Assembly: GCF_019402645.1 (NCBI RefSeq)
Contig: NZ_VKKS01000001.1
Location: 1 to 64,000 of the forward strand
DNA: 64,000 bases
Reading direction: 5' to 3'
DNA from: Morganella morganii
Lineage (GTDB): Bacteria > Pseudomonadota > Gammaproteobacteria > Enterobacterales > Enterobacteriaceae
The position numbers were made by a program, and so were the translations under genes. The notes beneath the pieces were generated by a model. The model was given only the letters and a program-made list of their open reading frames with translations, did not search any database and was not told the DNA's origin. Positions 1 through 9,023 of this stretch are shown in pieces (within the stretch, counting starts at the first letter, position 1; every line of letters begins with the position of its first letter).

Positions 1-453
1 GTTTTCGATAAACTTCGGTTTATCCGGAATGTCTGCGCCGTTCTGGTCTTTGGCGAGTTTGCTGTTAGCATCAGCAACACTGGCTTTTTTGCCGAGTTCT
101 GTGGTCACTAAATGCAGTGAAGGAACTTTTGTTGTGTCGTTACCAAGTTGCTGAGCGATATCCGCCTTATCAATCTTTTTACTCAGTCCCAGCGTTAAAT
201 CACCGCTGGTTGCATAGCCACCACTGCCGATAATCTGGCTGATAGCCTCTGCCAGCTGATTCTGTTTTTGTGGATTCGGCTGCATCCCTGCTTTAGTCAG
301 CACGGCAATAATTTCAGCCTGAATGTCGCGGGTTGCACCCTGAACATCATTAAGCCATGCAGCGGTGACAATAGTGCCGAGTTGACCGGTAGTCGGATCA
401 CCGTCATGAAAAGCATGGTCAGTTGTATCGATAGGCGGCATTAAATTCTGCAT
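1..453 (-). CDS. Phage tail fibre protein, N-terminal part (runs off the left edge)
   Basis: Starts at ATG 453-451, right after the stop of the upstream tail gene (TGA 457-455), and stays open to position 1, so only about 151 N-terminal residues are visible. The N-terminus reads MQNLMPPIDTTDHAFHDGDP, then a segment with GQLGTIVTAAWLNDVQ typical of side-tail-fibre proteins of Mu- and P2-like phages (Mu S position). This part attaches to the baseplate; the host-receptor-binding C-terminus is outside the window. Confidence 0.8.
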   Translation of the reverse strand, partial: MQNLMPPIDTTDHAFHDGDPTTGQLGTIVTAAWLNDVQGATRDIQAEIIAVLTKAGMQPNPQKQNQLAEAISQIIGSGGYATSGDLTLGLSKKIDKADIAQQLGNDTTKVPSLHLVTTELGKKASVADANSKLAKDQNGADIPDKPKFIEN

Positions 454-454
454 A

Positions 455-1018
455 TCACGATTCCTGATAAGTAAAATAACAATAGGTGTGTGCGGGTTTT
501 AAGTCCTGGAACAGGCTTTCAAGAACGGAATCCGCATAGACAGTCAGCCGGTCACCGGCAGCGGAAACACCGGCACGAAAACGGTATGGCTGCACTTTGG
601 AGCCATAAACATTAACGACCCACAGCCATAAAGCATCTTTGTGCATCAGCCGGTCACCGGCACGGTTTACACCGGCCTGAAACGGCTGAGGTTCTTCTAT
701 GGTGATTCTGTACCCCATACGTTCAGCCAGATGAATGAAGTAAGGAATGGAGAGTCCGCCGGTTTCCGACAGCTTAAACAGCACCATTTCAAGGCGCTGC
801 TGATACGTCTGACTGTAATCAGTTGTCAGTCCCAGAACCCGTTCCCAGTCAGCCAGTAACGCATCCGAAAAAAACGGGGTGACCCCGTTCCGTACCCGTT
901 CAGCCTGTTTTTGTGCCTTTGTCAGCTGGTCAGCCTCAGCCTGCAGTTCTGCATCCAGTACGGGGGCATCCGTACCGTAACTGACCGGCGGCAATAACAG
1001 CTTCAGCAGGGATTTCAT
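455..1018 (-). CDS. Mu gp48-like tail protein (YmfQ/DUF2313 family)
   Basis: About 187 aa, resembling the YmfQ/DUF2313 baseplate-to-fibre proteins of Mu-like phages, which sit between the baseplate J protein and the tail fibre as here. I chose ATG 1018 (MKSLLKLLLPP) rather than an in-frame start 13 codons upstream, because it overlaps the stop of the J gene by four bases (ATGA), the usual coupling in this operon. The C-terminal half contains two similar stretches (AGVNRAGDRLM and AGVSAAGDRLT). Cytoplasmic assembly, then virion component. Confidence 0.85.
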   Translation of the reverse strand: MKSLLKLLLPPVSYGTDAPVLDAELQAEADQLTKAQKQAERVRNGVTPFFSDALLADWERVLGLTTDYSQTYQQRLEMVLFKLSETGGLSIPYFIHLAERMGYRITIEEPQPFQAGVNRAGDRLMHKDALWLWVVNVYGSKVQPYRFRAGVSAAGDRLTVYADSVLESLFQDLKPAHTYCYFTYQES

Positions 1019-2076
1019 GCCATCATCCTCACGGTGACAGTACCGGGCTGCAGCCATTCCAGATGATCGGCATCAACCAGTGCGGGGACATTACCCGCAG
1101 GTTGTATAAACAAACGGTCACGGATGCCCGGAATCAGGGATACAGCGGTTTCTGCATCACTGCGGGTAAAACTTTCGCCGGGGGCAAGTCTGGACATTAC
1201 CGCCTGAATTTCCGCTTTTACCTGTCTGACGGCATCATCCTGCGAAATACCGGCAATACGGATCTCAATATCAAAATCGATACGACGCTGCTCAGGAGCC
1301 AGTACCAGTGAGTTTTTAGCCGTGACCGGACGTACATCATCGATATGCGCCTGTGCGGCATCGATAATCTCCTGAGAAGGCAGACCATCAGCCGAGGTGA
1401 TCGCCACATCCACCGTACCCAGACCACGGCGCAGCGGATAAACAAAGGCATTGGTCACACCCGGCACCTCAAGCGCCCAGCGGCGGTAATCATATTTATT
1501 ACCGCCTGCAGGGGGACGCCGGATCAAATCCAGAAGGCGGGCCAGTAATGCCGCGTCAGTTTCCCTGTCTGTGCCACCGTTCAGCGGCTGAATAAGTACA
1601 CGGCTGTTAACCCCCATAGGAGCACTGACCAGCTCAGCCGGGGTAATGGCACTGATATTTGAAACAGTGCCGGGTGTTGTGGCACTGACCGGTGCTGAAG
1701 CCTTGCCGTCCTCATCAATCACCACCTCCTGTGTGGTGATGACACTGAGGGTTTCCCCCCTGATTTCCTGTCCGGACGGCAGAACCGCGTACGGTGTGCC
1801 GGTAAAGTCTGCAGTGCCGGATGCGGTGGTTGCTGGTTTGCGGATGAGATTGCGGGTTCTGGCGTGCAGCTCAAGAAAATCGCTGTCAGCGGTGTCTGGG
1901 AAAATTTGACGGACAATCCATGACTGATGCTGATAAATCCCTGTTGCAACGCTGGCAACGGATGAGGCGCGGATAAAAAAATCACTGTCAGACCCGGTAT
2001 CTGCATCCGGAAGCTGGTTTTTGATATCCCGCAGAATCTCACTGCGGATTTGTTCAAAGCCGGGTGTAATGAACAT
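1015..2076 (-). CDS. Baseplate J-like protein (Mu gp47)
   Basis: 353 aa, starting MFITPGFEQIRSEI. It matches the baseplate J family of contractile-tail phages (Mu gp47, P2 J), wedge components that link the tail hub to the fibres. The length is typical. ATG 2076 touches the end of gp46 and its own stop overlaps the next start, so it is translationally coupled on both sides. No anomaly seen. Confidence 0.9.
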   Translation of the reverse strand: MFITPGFEQIRSEILRDIKNQLPDADTGSDSDFFIRASSVASVATGIYQHQSWIVRQIFPDTADSDFLELHARTRNLIRKPATTASGTADFTGTPYAVLPSGQEIRGETLSVITTQEVVIDEDGKASAPVSATTPGTVSNISAITPAELVSAPMGVNSRVLIQPLNGGTDRETDAALLARLLDLIRRPPAGGNKYDYRRWALEVPGVTNAFVYPLRRGLGTVDVAITSADGLPSQEIIDAAQAHIDDVRPVTAKNSLVLAPEQRRIDFDIEIRIAGISQDDAVRQVKAEIQAVMSRLAPGESFTRSDAETAVSLIPGIRDRLFIQPAGNVPALVDADHLEWLQPGTVTVRMMA

Positions 2077-2426
2077 TATGCAATCCTTACCTGTTGTTTA
2101 AAGGTACGGACATTGTTTCCGGCATCCGTGACGGTGATCAACAACAGAGCGTGATGCCGTCCGTCACTGTGTACACTGACCTCAACGGACTCAGCGCGGC
2201 CGTCATCTGTCAGTGGCTTCAGTGCCTGCTCAGCATACTGGCGGGCAAGGCGGTAAACACGGGACACATCTTTTTCCCGCGTCAGTTCGTGCAGACGGGA
2301 GCCGAGGGTTTTATCCGCCCAGTAACTGCCGAGCGGCGTCATCAGGCGCAGATAAACCGCATTAGCGAGAGAATCAGTCCGGGTGTTGGTGTAGTCACCT
2401 GTCAGGGGATTTAAGAGTCTGTCCAT
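2076..2426 (-). CDS. Mu gp46-like baseplate protein
   Basis: 116 aa; the N-terminal stretch LANAVYLRLMTPLGSYWAD is characteristic of the phage GP46 family, a baseplate wedge component functionally comparable to gp25/W proteins. The ATG at 2426 has no visible Shine-Dalgarno sequence. A -10-like TAAATT (2438-2433) lies only about 7 bases upstream, downstream of a copy of the repeated late-promoter motif, so a transcript from this promoter could begin at or next to the start codon. Readthrough from gp45 is the alternative. Confidence 0.88.
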   Translation of the reverse strand: MDRLLNPLTGDYTNTRTDSLANAVYLRLMTPLGSYWADKTLGSRLHELTREKDVSRVYRLARQYAEQALKPLTDDGRAESVEVSVHSDGRHHALLLITVTDAGNNVRTFKQQVRIA

Positions 2427-2432
2427 GCTGCC

Positions 2433-2478
2433 AATTTAGCAGCACAGACGAAAGAGAGCAGTTGAGGGGGTTCAGCAC
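2433..2478 (-). promoter_or_regulatory. Putative C-dependent late promoter (P operon position)
   Basis: Minus-strand copy of the repeated motif (2456-2478), beginning GTGCTGAACCC and continuing into a CTCAACTGCTC block, with TAAATT at 2438-2433, 40 bases from the motif start. Nearly the same motif and spacing occur at 14503-14549, 22794-22840 and 23399-23446. Role inferred from position and from Mu, where C activates several late promoters. Confidence 0.55.
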
Positions 2479-2487
2479 TTCATCAGA

Positions 2488-3141
2488 TCAGATGACGGGA
2501 TTACCGGTATTGCCGCCGTTGTTGCCGTTGGTATGTTTATGGCCGGTCAGTGAAATATTACCGGCTTTCACATCGCCGTCAGTAGTATAACTGCCGGATG
2601 TCTGGCTGATATTACCCTCAAAGTCCGCACCGGTGCCACCCTTAATTGACATACCGCCGTTACCGGTGATTTGTTCCATGGCCGTAAGGCGCTGACTGGT
2701 GGTGACTTCCGGGGTGTTAAAGTCCGCTTTACTTTCAGCATTTACTTCAAATTCTTTGCAGTTCACCCGGAAAACATCGCAGTCTGTCTCAATGATTTTT
2801 CCGCGCTTCAGAACGATTTTAGCCCCCTCATCGGTGTACAGTGCCACTTCGCCGGATTCCAGCCCGGCAAGGCGGTAGCTGCCGTGTTCGGTTGCCACCA
2901 CAATACCGTGTGACGTTTTACCACCGACAGGGATCACAACAGCCATTGTACCCGGCGGCGGGTTGGAGGTCAGGCCGTACTGCTGGAATAACTCCTGTCC
3001 CTGCAGCGGTTCTTTTGCCAGCCCCTCCGCCTGAATGGTCTGTACTTTACCGCTGCTGTCGATGCTGTTTAAACGCGCCCTGAACGGCATTCTGATGGCG
3101 TTTAATGCGCTGTTAATGCGCTGATTAATTCTGTTCCACAT
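2488..3141 (-). CDS. Mu gp45-like baseplate assembly/spike protein (gpV type)
   Basis: 217 aa. The N-terminal half looks like the OB-fold of phage baseplate assembly protein V (ARLNSIDSSGKVQTIQAEGL); the C-terminal part is a glycine- and asparagine-rich repetitive beta-prism (GNGGMSIKGGTGADFEGN) ending with the HKHTNGNNGG pattern typical of spike proteins. It forms the membrane-piercing tip under the tail tube. ATG 3141 is about 12 bases downstream of the gp44 stop. It is followed by a 61-bp gap holding a late-promoter motif. Confidence 0.88.
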   Translation of the reverse strand: MWNRINQRINSALNAIRMPFRARLNSIDSSGKVQTIQAEGLAKEPLQGQELFQQYGLTSNPPPGTMAVVIPVGGKTSHGIVVATEHGSYRLAGLESGEVALYTDEGAKIVLKRGKIIETDCDVFRVNCKEFEVNAESKADFNTPEVTTSQRLTAMEQITGNGGMSIKGGTGADFEGNISQTSGSYTTDGDVKAGNISLTGHKHTNGNNGGNTGNPVI

Positions 3142-3153
3142 ACGTTATTTCTC

Positions 3154-4377
3154 TCAGTCTGCTGTCAGTGCAACCGGCCGGATCTGGTCTTTGCCTTTTT
3201 TCTTTTTCCCTTTTTTATTTTTGGCTTTCTGTGTGTAGACGTCCGGTATCCAGACTCCATCCTCCTTGAACCGCAGCTGTGTCACCGGCCCCCCCGGACG
3301 GCCGCCGGTAAAAGTGCGGCCCATCAGAAAGAAAATCCCGTCAATACCGTGCAGCTCACTTTTAATTCTGACCCGCTGCCCCGGCTCCCAGAGTTCGCCT
3401 TTGTCCGTACGGTGACCGAAGACCTCAGCGGTGATATCCAGCCCTGACAGGCGGGCATCAGCCATTGCTTTTTTTGCACGGTACTGAAGCTGAGCCGGAT
3501 TATCCACATCACCGGCGGTGATAATCTGCGGCCGGTAATACGGAACAGACGGATCCCCGATTTTTATCCGCATATTATGGGTGCCTGACTGGCCGTCATC
3601 CGCCCCGGTGTCATCATCACTTTCGGTGCTGATACGGAATGTCTGTGCGCTGCGGGAAACATCCACCGGCTTTGTCTGTAACTTTTTATTTTTGGTTGTC
3701 GAGGCGTGGCTTTGTGCCAGCAGGGTCAGTTCGGAAAAACAGCCCTGAATATTACGGGTTTCAGACAGCGAAATAAGATTATTACCGTCACCGCTGCGGG
3801 TCAGTATCAGGTCAGCCACCGGGGGCTTATCGTAATCAGGCCCGCCGATAATCAGCGTGCCGTCCGGCGCGAACCACGGCCACAGGCCACGGCTTCCGGC
3901 TGCTTTCATCACGGTATCCCAGGCGCGTTCACCGGGTTCGGTCTGAATACGGTCACTGCGGATCATGTTATCAGCCTGAATCCGGACACGGGTAATACCG
4001 AGCGGACGGACAACGCTGCTGATAACCTCACTCAGGTTCAGCTGACGGGCACTGAATACGGGAGCAGCACAGTCGATTAATATCCCTCCCTCATCACGGC
4101 CGCTGAGGCTGAGGGTAATACCTTTACGCGACACATCCCGGGTGACCGTATCGATGCGGCCGGACAGCACCACATCATCACCCATTTTGACTTTCACCGG
4201 CGCACCACGAACCGCATCAACATTAAATACGCCGTCAGTAATACCGAGGGATAACTGCCAGGCATCGGCGGCTTTCAGGAAATCACTGTCTATGCGGTAG
4301 GTTTTCCAGTCAGAATAAGCATGACCGCCTACCAACAGGGTGATTTTTTCTAACCGGTCATCATTTGGCATAGGCAT
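3154..4377 (-). CDS. Mu gp44-like baseplate hub protein (gpP/gpD type)
   Basis: About 407 aa. Starts MPMPNDDRLEKITLLVGG; this family (Mu P, contractile-tail hub/late control gpD-like) forms the central hub at the tube base. Of several possible ATGs I chose 4377 because GGGAG lies nine bases upstream; the ATG at 4386 is too close to that site. The C-terminus is strongly basic (KKGKKKKGKDQ). Overlaps the end of gp43 by 17 bases. Confidence 0.87.
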   Translation of the reverse strand: MPMPNDDRLEKITLLVGGHAYSDWKTYRIDSDFLKAADAWQLSLGITDGVFNVDAVRGAPVKVKMGDDVVLSGRIDTVTRDVSRKGITLSLSGRDEGGILIDCAAPVFSARQLNLSEVISSVVRPLGITRVRIQADNMIRSDRIQTEPGERAWDTVMKAAGSRGLWPWFAPDGTLIIGGPDYDKPPVADLILTRSGDGNNLISLSETRNIQGCFSELTLLAQSHASTTKNKKLQTKPVDVSRSAQTFRISTESDDDTGADDGQSGTHNMRIKIGDPSVPYYRPQIITAGDVDNPAQLQYRAKKAMADARLSGLDITAEVFGHRTDKGELWEPGQRVRIKSELHGIDGIFFLMGRTFTGGRPGGPVTQLRFKEDGVWIPDVYTQKAKNKKGKKKKGKDQIRPVALTAD

Positions 4378-5791
4378 TGATAACATCTCCCGCGCTCAGG
4401 TTATTCGGATCACGTATCTGCGGATTCAGCCGGTACAGTTCGGCTGCACGGGAATAATCCCCGTACCAGAAATGTGCCAGCAAGTGCAGATTGGCGGCTG
4501 CGGCCACTGTCCGGCGGGTCAGCGGCGGGCGGCGGGTAATCACCAGCAACCCCAAATCCTGCACATCAAGGGCGATGCTTTTCAGTTGTGACACCACGTT
4601 ATGCCACAGCAGCCCCACAGGATGACTGTCCGTACTCAGCTGCTGTGTCCGGTCACCATAATGGTCACGGACTTCATCAATGGCTTTCTGTGCGTATTCC
4701 CGCACGGTAGTGACCAGCATTTCGATATCATCCGGCGACAGATTATCAGGCTGGACATCATCGCTCAGCACCTGTGTCACCACAGCGGCCAGCGTGCCGG
4801 ATGCAATAATATAACCGGCGGTGGTCAGATCACGGACATCGTCAGGCTGTGCATTACCCGGCATAGGCACCGGCCCCTCACGCTCCCCCTGAACCAGCTG
4901 TACCGGCAGAGAGACCAGTTCATCAGCAACCGCCACGCAGTCACTCCACGCAGACAACAGTGTGGTGGCACTGACACCGTTCTGCGCCACTGACGGTGCA
5001 TACGCCCCATCGGGAAGGTAACCGTTAGTCTGGACGCGGGGAACCGCAGAGGAGACAGGTGACGAACCTGAGCGGCCGGATGAGGTATTCACCACATCAC
5101 CGTATTTAAGGTCGAGTAAATCACCGATGCCGCCGGTGCGGATGTCCGTCACGGCCACCATATCACTGATGAAAGCACGCGGATAAGTCAGATAACTGAT
5201 ACCCTGACTGACGGCAGAACTGATATCACCGCGCATGATGGTAATGGTATTGGTCATGCCGGATAAAGCCGCTTTGCCTTTTTCAAGGTAACGCAGACCT
5301 TCGTTAACCGGAGCCATGACCTGTTCAAACAGATCAGCGGCCCGCTCAGTGAGTTCACCGATTTTGTCAAAAATACTGTCACCGAGCTGTTCCGGATGGG
5401 ACTGCGCGATAACCGTGCCGGTGGTGCCCTCAAGGAAAACCAGCTCAACCGTGCAGGTGTCGACGCCTTCCGCTTCGTGCTTTACCTGATATTCAATGCA
5501 CTTCGCTTTTTCAACAGAACCCCAGACAGGATGAACAAGCTCCCCGTAGCTGGGTTCCTCCAGTGCCGCAACAAAATTATCCAGATGAGTCCGGTAATCA
5601 TCCCCCCAGAAAAGCGCATTAAAACGGAAATTACGCGGCTTACGGCCCAGATCAATAACGTCACCGCCATCAACGAACGGGTATTCATGTACAGAGGTAT
5701 CGCGGGAAACACTGTCCTGAGCATTAACCACATCAAAACGCACACCACGGTAAGAGGCATCCTGTAAATCATTGCGCCATGCGGTATTCAT
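4361..5791 (-). CDS. DNA circularisation N-terminal domain protein (Mu gp43/N)
   Basis: 476 aa. The N-terminus (DASYRGVRFDVVNAQDSVSRD) matches the DNA_circ_N domain, found in Mu gpN and in tail/baseplate proteins of related phages. In Mu-like phages it is a tail or baseplate assembly factor; the name comes from the idea that the ejected protein holds the genome ends together. Overlaps the tape measure by four bases. Confidence 0.87.
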   Translation of the reverse strand: MNTAWRNDLQDASYRGVRFDVVNAQDSVSRDTSVHEYPFVDGGDVIDLGRKPRNFRFNALFWGDDYRTHLDNFVAALEEPSYGELVHPVWGSVEKAKCIEYQVKHEAEGVDTCTVELVFLEGTTGTVIAQSHPEQLGDSIFDKIGELTERAADLFEQVMAPVNEGLRYLEKGKAALSGMTNTITIMRGDISSAVSQGISYLTYPRAFISDMVAVTDIRTGGIGDLLDLKYGDVVNTSSGRSGSSPVSSAVPRVQTNGYLPDGAYAPSVAQNGVSATTLLSAWSDCVAVADELVSLPVQLVQGEREGPVPMPGNAQPDDVRDLTTAGYIIASGTLAAVVTQVLSDDVQPDNLSPDDIEMLVTTVREYAQKAIDEVRDHYGDRTQQLSTDSHPVGLLWHNVVSQLKSIALDVQDLGLLVITRRPPLTRRTVAAAANLHLLAHFWYGDYSRAAELYRLNPQIRDPNNLSAGDVINAYAK

Positions 5792-8076
5792 AATCCGCCT
5801 CCGGTGGTTCGTCCGGCATCATTACCGTTAATATTGTTCACGGTTTCTGCGATCACATGGCCGTCCAGTTCCACCACGGAACGAACCTCTATCGGCTGCG
5901 GGGCGGTCTGCTGATTTTTCAGCAGGGTTTCAATCTCACGCACCGGCAGCATCAGCCCCGCAATCACATCATCGCTGACAGGTCTGGCGTAATCCGGCAC
6001 AAATTCCTTCGGCAGGGCATCGGTTTTCATTCCGGCACGCTCTGACATAAAACGCACCTGTGACAGAACGGCATTAGCCAGCTGAGCCTGCTCATCCTGC
6101 TCACGGATGTACTGACTGACCCATTCCTCATTCTCAGCAGCATAGCCGCGCCCGAACTGATATATAGGCTGAAACCGTTTTTTAGCTTTATCAATGAGGC
6201 CCTGACCATACTTAGCCCGCAGTGCGTCCATTCTGGCTTCCCCGGTATAGATGTCTTCCTTTTCTTCCGGTGTGTTGGCCGTGGCAAACTCAGTGGCAGC
6301 AGTCACAAGCCCCGCCAGTTTAAATGCACCCGGCCTTAACCATCCGCCACTGGCTGCGGTAGCCCCGCTGGCCCCCACAGTTCCGGCAATGCCGCCGGTA
6401 CTTCCCGCACCGGCACCACCAAAGAGAAATTTAAGTGCGGCAAAGGCAACGGCGGCCTGTGTCATAGCTTCGATGCCGGTTTTAGCGCCCATCAGGGCCG
6501 TTGTGAATGTCGGAAATTCGGTGCTGAACTTTGTGAACTGGTCAGAGAGAGAGCCTACGGTATTGGATAGTGTTTTCACTGAGTCCATTTCAGCAAAGGA
6601 GGCAGACTCTGACGCACGTTGCACTTTAAAGCCATCACCAGTAATCATTACGTCATAACTCAGGTCACCTTCTCCTTGTCCCGGGGACGCATCTCTTTGT
6701 TTCATAACCTCACTACGGACATTGGTCATATAAGCCCGTTGGGAACGAAGTCCAACTAATCCCAGCAGAGATTGCTGGTCAGCAATAAACTGCCCCAGCG
6801 CAGAACCTTCGAGAATTTTTACCATCGCCATCATCGTACGCTGACGCTCAGCATCATTAAGGTCATTTGAGTCTAATTTTTTTCTCAGCGCCTGATATTC
6901 CGGATTAGCTTCAGCAATCCGGTCAGTAAGTCCCAATGCTGCATCTATAGGGTTTATCCCTTTCTTTCTGGCTTCGACTAACGTGCCGGATAAATCGATG
7001 CCATATCCATCAATTTTTATCGATGCAGCCCGATTTGCGGCATCTGAGCTATTAAGTTTGAGTAGCAAATTTTTAAGGTTGTTAGCGGCTTCATCATTAG
7101 TTCCGGCTGTTGCCCGGGTTGCTTCAACCGCTGATAATAAAACCCCAAAATCTTCCAGTCCCTCCATCCCCAGAAGGTTGGAGGATGACAGAAGTTGTGA
7201 TAACCATTTAGCGAGGTCGGGGAATTCTATAGAACCTAATTGACCTGCCTTCATTCCCATATCTAAGGCTTTTTTCAGCTCATCTGGGTCAGAAACGTTA
7301 TAATTTCGTTTCAGTGCTATCGCTACACTGGCTAGATCAGCCCCAGATACACCGCTTGCAACTGAATATTTCTGAATTACAGAAAGCAGTCCAGCAACTG
7401 CATCACCATCGAATTCACCGGATGCCAATAGATCATTCATAGCCTGAGCTGCGTTTTCTTTGGTTCCGCCAAATTTTGTGACTGTCGCGCGAATCGTATT
7501 ATCTAATGCTTTTGCTCCTTCAAGTCGTCCCTTAATATCCTTGTCGTTATAAGCTGTATTCGCCATCCCAAGAATTTGTTCCTCATAAGACATCCGTTTC
7601 TTCACTGGCTCCGCGACGACTCTGGCACCGGCATACAGACCACCGGCAGCAGTTACGATATTACTGCCGATATTACCGATTTTCATATTGCTCATCTGCT
7701 TCATTTCGCCGCGCAGCTGCCCGACACGCTGGCGCATACGGTCAAAGGCGCGGGCCTGTTCATCGGCAGACATCATGCCACTGCGGGCAAGGCGGTTATA
7801 GGCAGCTATCGTCTGGCTGATTTCGCGCTGAATGGCACGCTCTGAACGGATGCCGAGGGTTTCATATGCCCTGGACTGGCGCTTCATGTCCTCCGTCCTG
7901 GCGCGCCCCTGACTGATGGCATCCTGCGCCGTGGTCTTCTGACGACGGTTCAGTTTTTCCTGTGCCTGTTCAGCTTTCTGTGTTTCTTTTACGGTCTCAC
8001 GCAGGGCGCGGGTGATGGATTTGGATGCCTCATCCCGCGCAGAAAACAGCAGTGACAGCTTAAATTCACGGGCCAT
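5788..8076 (-). CDS. Tail tape measure protein
   Basis: 762 aa, the longest gene of the tail module and directly downstream of the frameshifting chaperone pair, as expected for a tape measure. The first ~130 residues are charged and predicted coiled coil (KSITRALRETVKETQKAEQA). A central hydrophobic glycine/alanine-rich block (about residues 520-570) could be membrane-inserting. It sets tail length and is ejected on infection. ATG 8076 lies three bases after the stop of the frameshift extension. Confidence 0.92.
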   Translation of the reverse strand: MAREFKLSLLFSARDEASKSITRALRETVKETQKAEQAQEKLNRRQKTTAQDAISQGRARTEDMKRQSRAYETLGIRSERAIQREISQTIAAYNRLARSGMMSADEQARAFDRMRQRVGQLRGEMKQMSNMKIGNIGSNIVTAAGGLYAGARVVAEPVKKRMSYEEQILGMANTAYNDKDIKGRLEGAKALDNTIRATVTKFGGTKENAAQAMNDLLASGEFDGDAVAGLLSVIQKYSVASGVSGADLASVAIALKRNYNVSDPDELKKALDMGMKAGQLGSIEFPDLAKWLSQLLSSSNLLGMEGLEDFGVLLSAVEATRATAGTNDEAANNLKNLLLKLNSSDAANRAASIKIDGYGIDLSGTLVEARKKGINPIDAALGLTDRIAEANPEYQALRKKLDSNDLNDAERQRTMMAMVKILEGSALGQFIADQQSLLGLVGLRSQRAYMTNVRSEVMKQRDASPGQGEGDLSYDVMITGDGFKVQRASESASFAEMDSVKTLSNTVGSLSDQFTKFSTEFPTFTTALMGAKTGIEAMTQAAVAFAALKFLFGGAGAGSTGGIAGTVGASGATAASGGWLRPGAFKLAGLVTAATEFATANTPEEKEDIYTGEARMDALRAKYGQGLIDKAKKRFQPIYQFGRGYAAENEEWVSQYIREQDEQAQLANAVLSQVRFMSERAGMKTDALPKEFVPDYARPVSDDVIAGLMLPVREIETLLKNQQTAPQPIEVRSVVELDGHVIAETVNNINGNDAGRTTGGGL

Positions 8077-8078
8077 GA

Positions 8079-8638
8079 TTATCCTCGTTTCTTATTTTTC
8101 TGACGGCGGGAACGGACACGGGTGCGTTTCGTGTCCGTTTTTTGTTTCGGCTTCGCGCCGTGAAGCTGATTCAGAGCATCAATCCGGGCATCCAGCTCCG
8201 GACGGCTCATTGACAGCAGGGCATCTTCGGTCAGGCCGTATCTGCCCAGGGCAAGGGCTATTTGCCGGAAGGGTCTGCGACGTTCTTCAGCTCTCTCCGC
8301 TTTTTTTTAGCGGCGGTCTGTGCGGCATCCAGAATGCTGTAATCTTCCTCCAGCAGTTCATCCAGCAGCAAATCAGTGGTGATATCATCTGCCGGAATAT
8401 CACCGAGCTTCGTGATAGTGCGTTTCAGCAGGGCCATGCGGTAGTAAATATCAGACTTGCCGCCGGTGGCCGAACCGGTGACTTCTTCCGTCTCATCCAG
8501 CGCATCATAAATATCACGCATCACCGGGATGCGGACGGCATAATCAAAGTGCAGCACGCCGTTAAAATTCACACCGTACAACAGGGTGTCAGGAACCGCA
8601 GCGGCCGGAGCCGCCGCGCTGGTGTCTTTTTCTTCCAT
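8079..8638 (-). CDS. Tail assembly chaperone, -1 frameshift product (gp41-gp42 fusion)
   Basis: Translation starting at 8638 can slip -1 on the A8 run (8308-8301) and continue to TAA 8081-8079, giving about 186 aa. The extension begins with alternating Lys/Glu/Arg residues and ends in a very basic tail (RTRVRSRRQKNKKRG). This is the G/GT arrangement of tail assembly chaperones, which bind the tape measure during tail assembly; Mu is known to use -1 frameshifting here. The extension has no convincing start codon of its own and stops three bases before the tape measure. Confidence 0.75.
8258..8638 (-). CDS. Tail assembly chaperone, unshifted product (Mu gp41-like)
   Basis: 126 aa in the zero frame. 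Acidic and helical; the family corresponds to Mu gp41 / lambda G. Starts at ATG 8638, which touches the stop of the tail tube gene. The zero frame ends with TAG shortly after the A-run, about 45 bases past the slip site. It acts in the cytoplasm during tail assembly and is not expected in the virion. Confidence 0.85.
   Translation of the reverse strand: MEEKDTSAAAPAAAVPDTLLYGVNFNGVLHFDYAVRIPVMRDIYDALDETEEVTGSATGGKSDIYYRMALLKRTITKLGDIPADDITTDLLLDELLEEDYSILDAAQTAAKKKRRELKNVADPSGK
8300..8308 (-). other. Programmed -1 ribosomal frameshift site
   Basis: On the minus strand eight A residues followed by G give, in the zero frame, the heptamer A AAA AAG, the highly efficient enterobacterial slip site known from dnaX. 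It lies in the last fifth of the chaperone gene and joins it to the -1 frame that runs to 8079. Confidence 0.75.
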
Positions 8639-9012
8639 TATTCAACCACCTTACGTAATGCGTTCAGTTTCAGGTCGCGTTTGGCTTCGTTATCAGTGGA
8701 ATATTTCTCGCCGACTTCCGTCACAAAACAGTCCAGATAAGAGATACGGCGGCCACCGGAGCCACTCAGCGGGTACTGGGTCAGTTTGGAGCCTTCAATT
8801 GCGCCCCAGTCCATATCCCCGTTAAGCGGGATCACCACTGAAATGGACAGTTCATACGTGGCGATACCGCGCATAAAGCCTTTGGCACGACCGGTTTTGT
8901 TCATGGTCTTCACCAGCTTGCGGCCGGTGACTTCCTGAACGTCCATGTCCGTGACTTCAACCTCACGGCCGTCGATTTCAAGGACAATCGCGCCTGCATA
9001 TTCTTCTAACAT
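8638..9012 (-). CDS. Tail tube protein (Mu gpM/gp40)
   Basis: 124 aa; the pattern with DMDVQEVTGRKLVKTMNKTGRAKG matches the Mu-like tail tube family (gpM). The protein polymerises into the inner tube inside the sheath. It directly follows the sheath gene (11-bp gap) and precedes the assembly chaperone, the usual order. Typical length. Confidence 0.9.
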   Translation of the reverse strand: MLEEYAGAIVLEIDGREVEVTDMDVQEVTGRKLVKTMNKTGRAKGFMRGIATYELSISVVIPLNGDMDWGAIEGSKLTQYPLSGSGGRRISYLDCFVTEVGEKYSTDNEAKRDLKLNALRKVVE

Positions 9013-9023
9013 GTGTCACCTCA

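Noticed and set aside
8300..8308. A-run read as a sequencing error that splits one gene
   Set aside because: Both frames make sense as a frameshifting chaperone pair, and the heptamer is a canonical slip site at the expected place.
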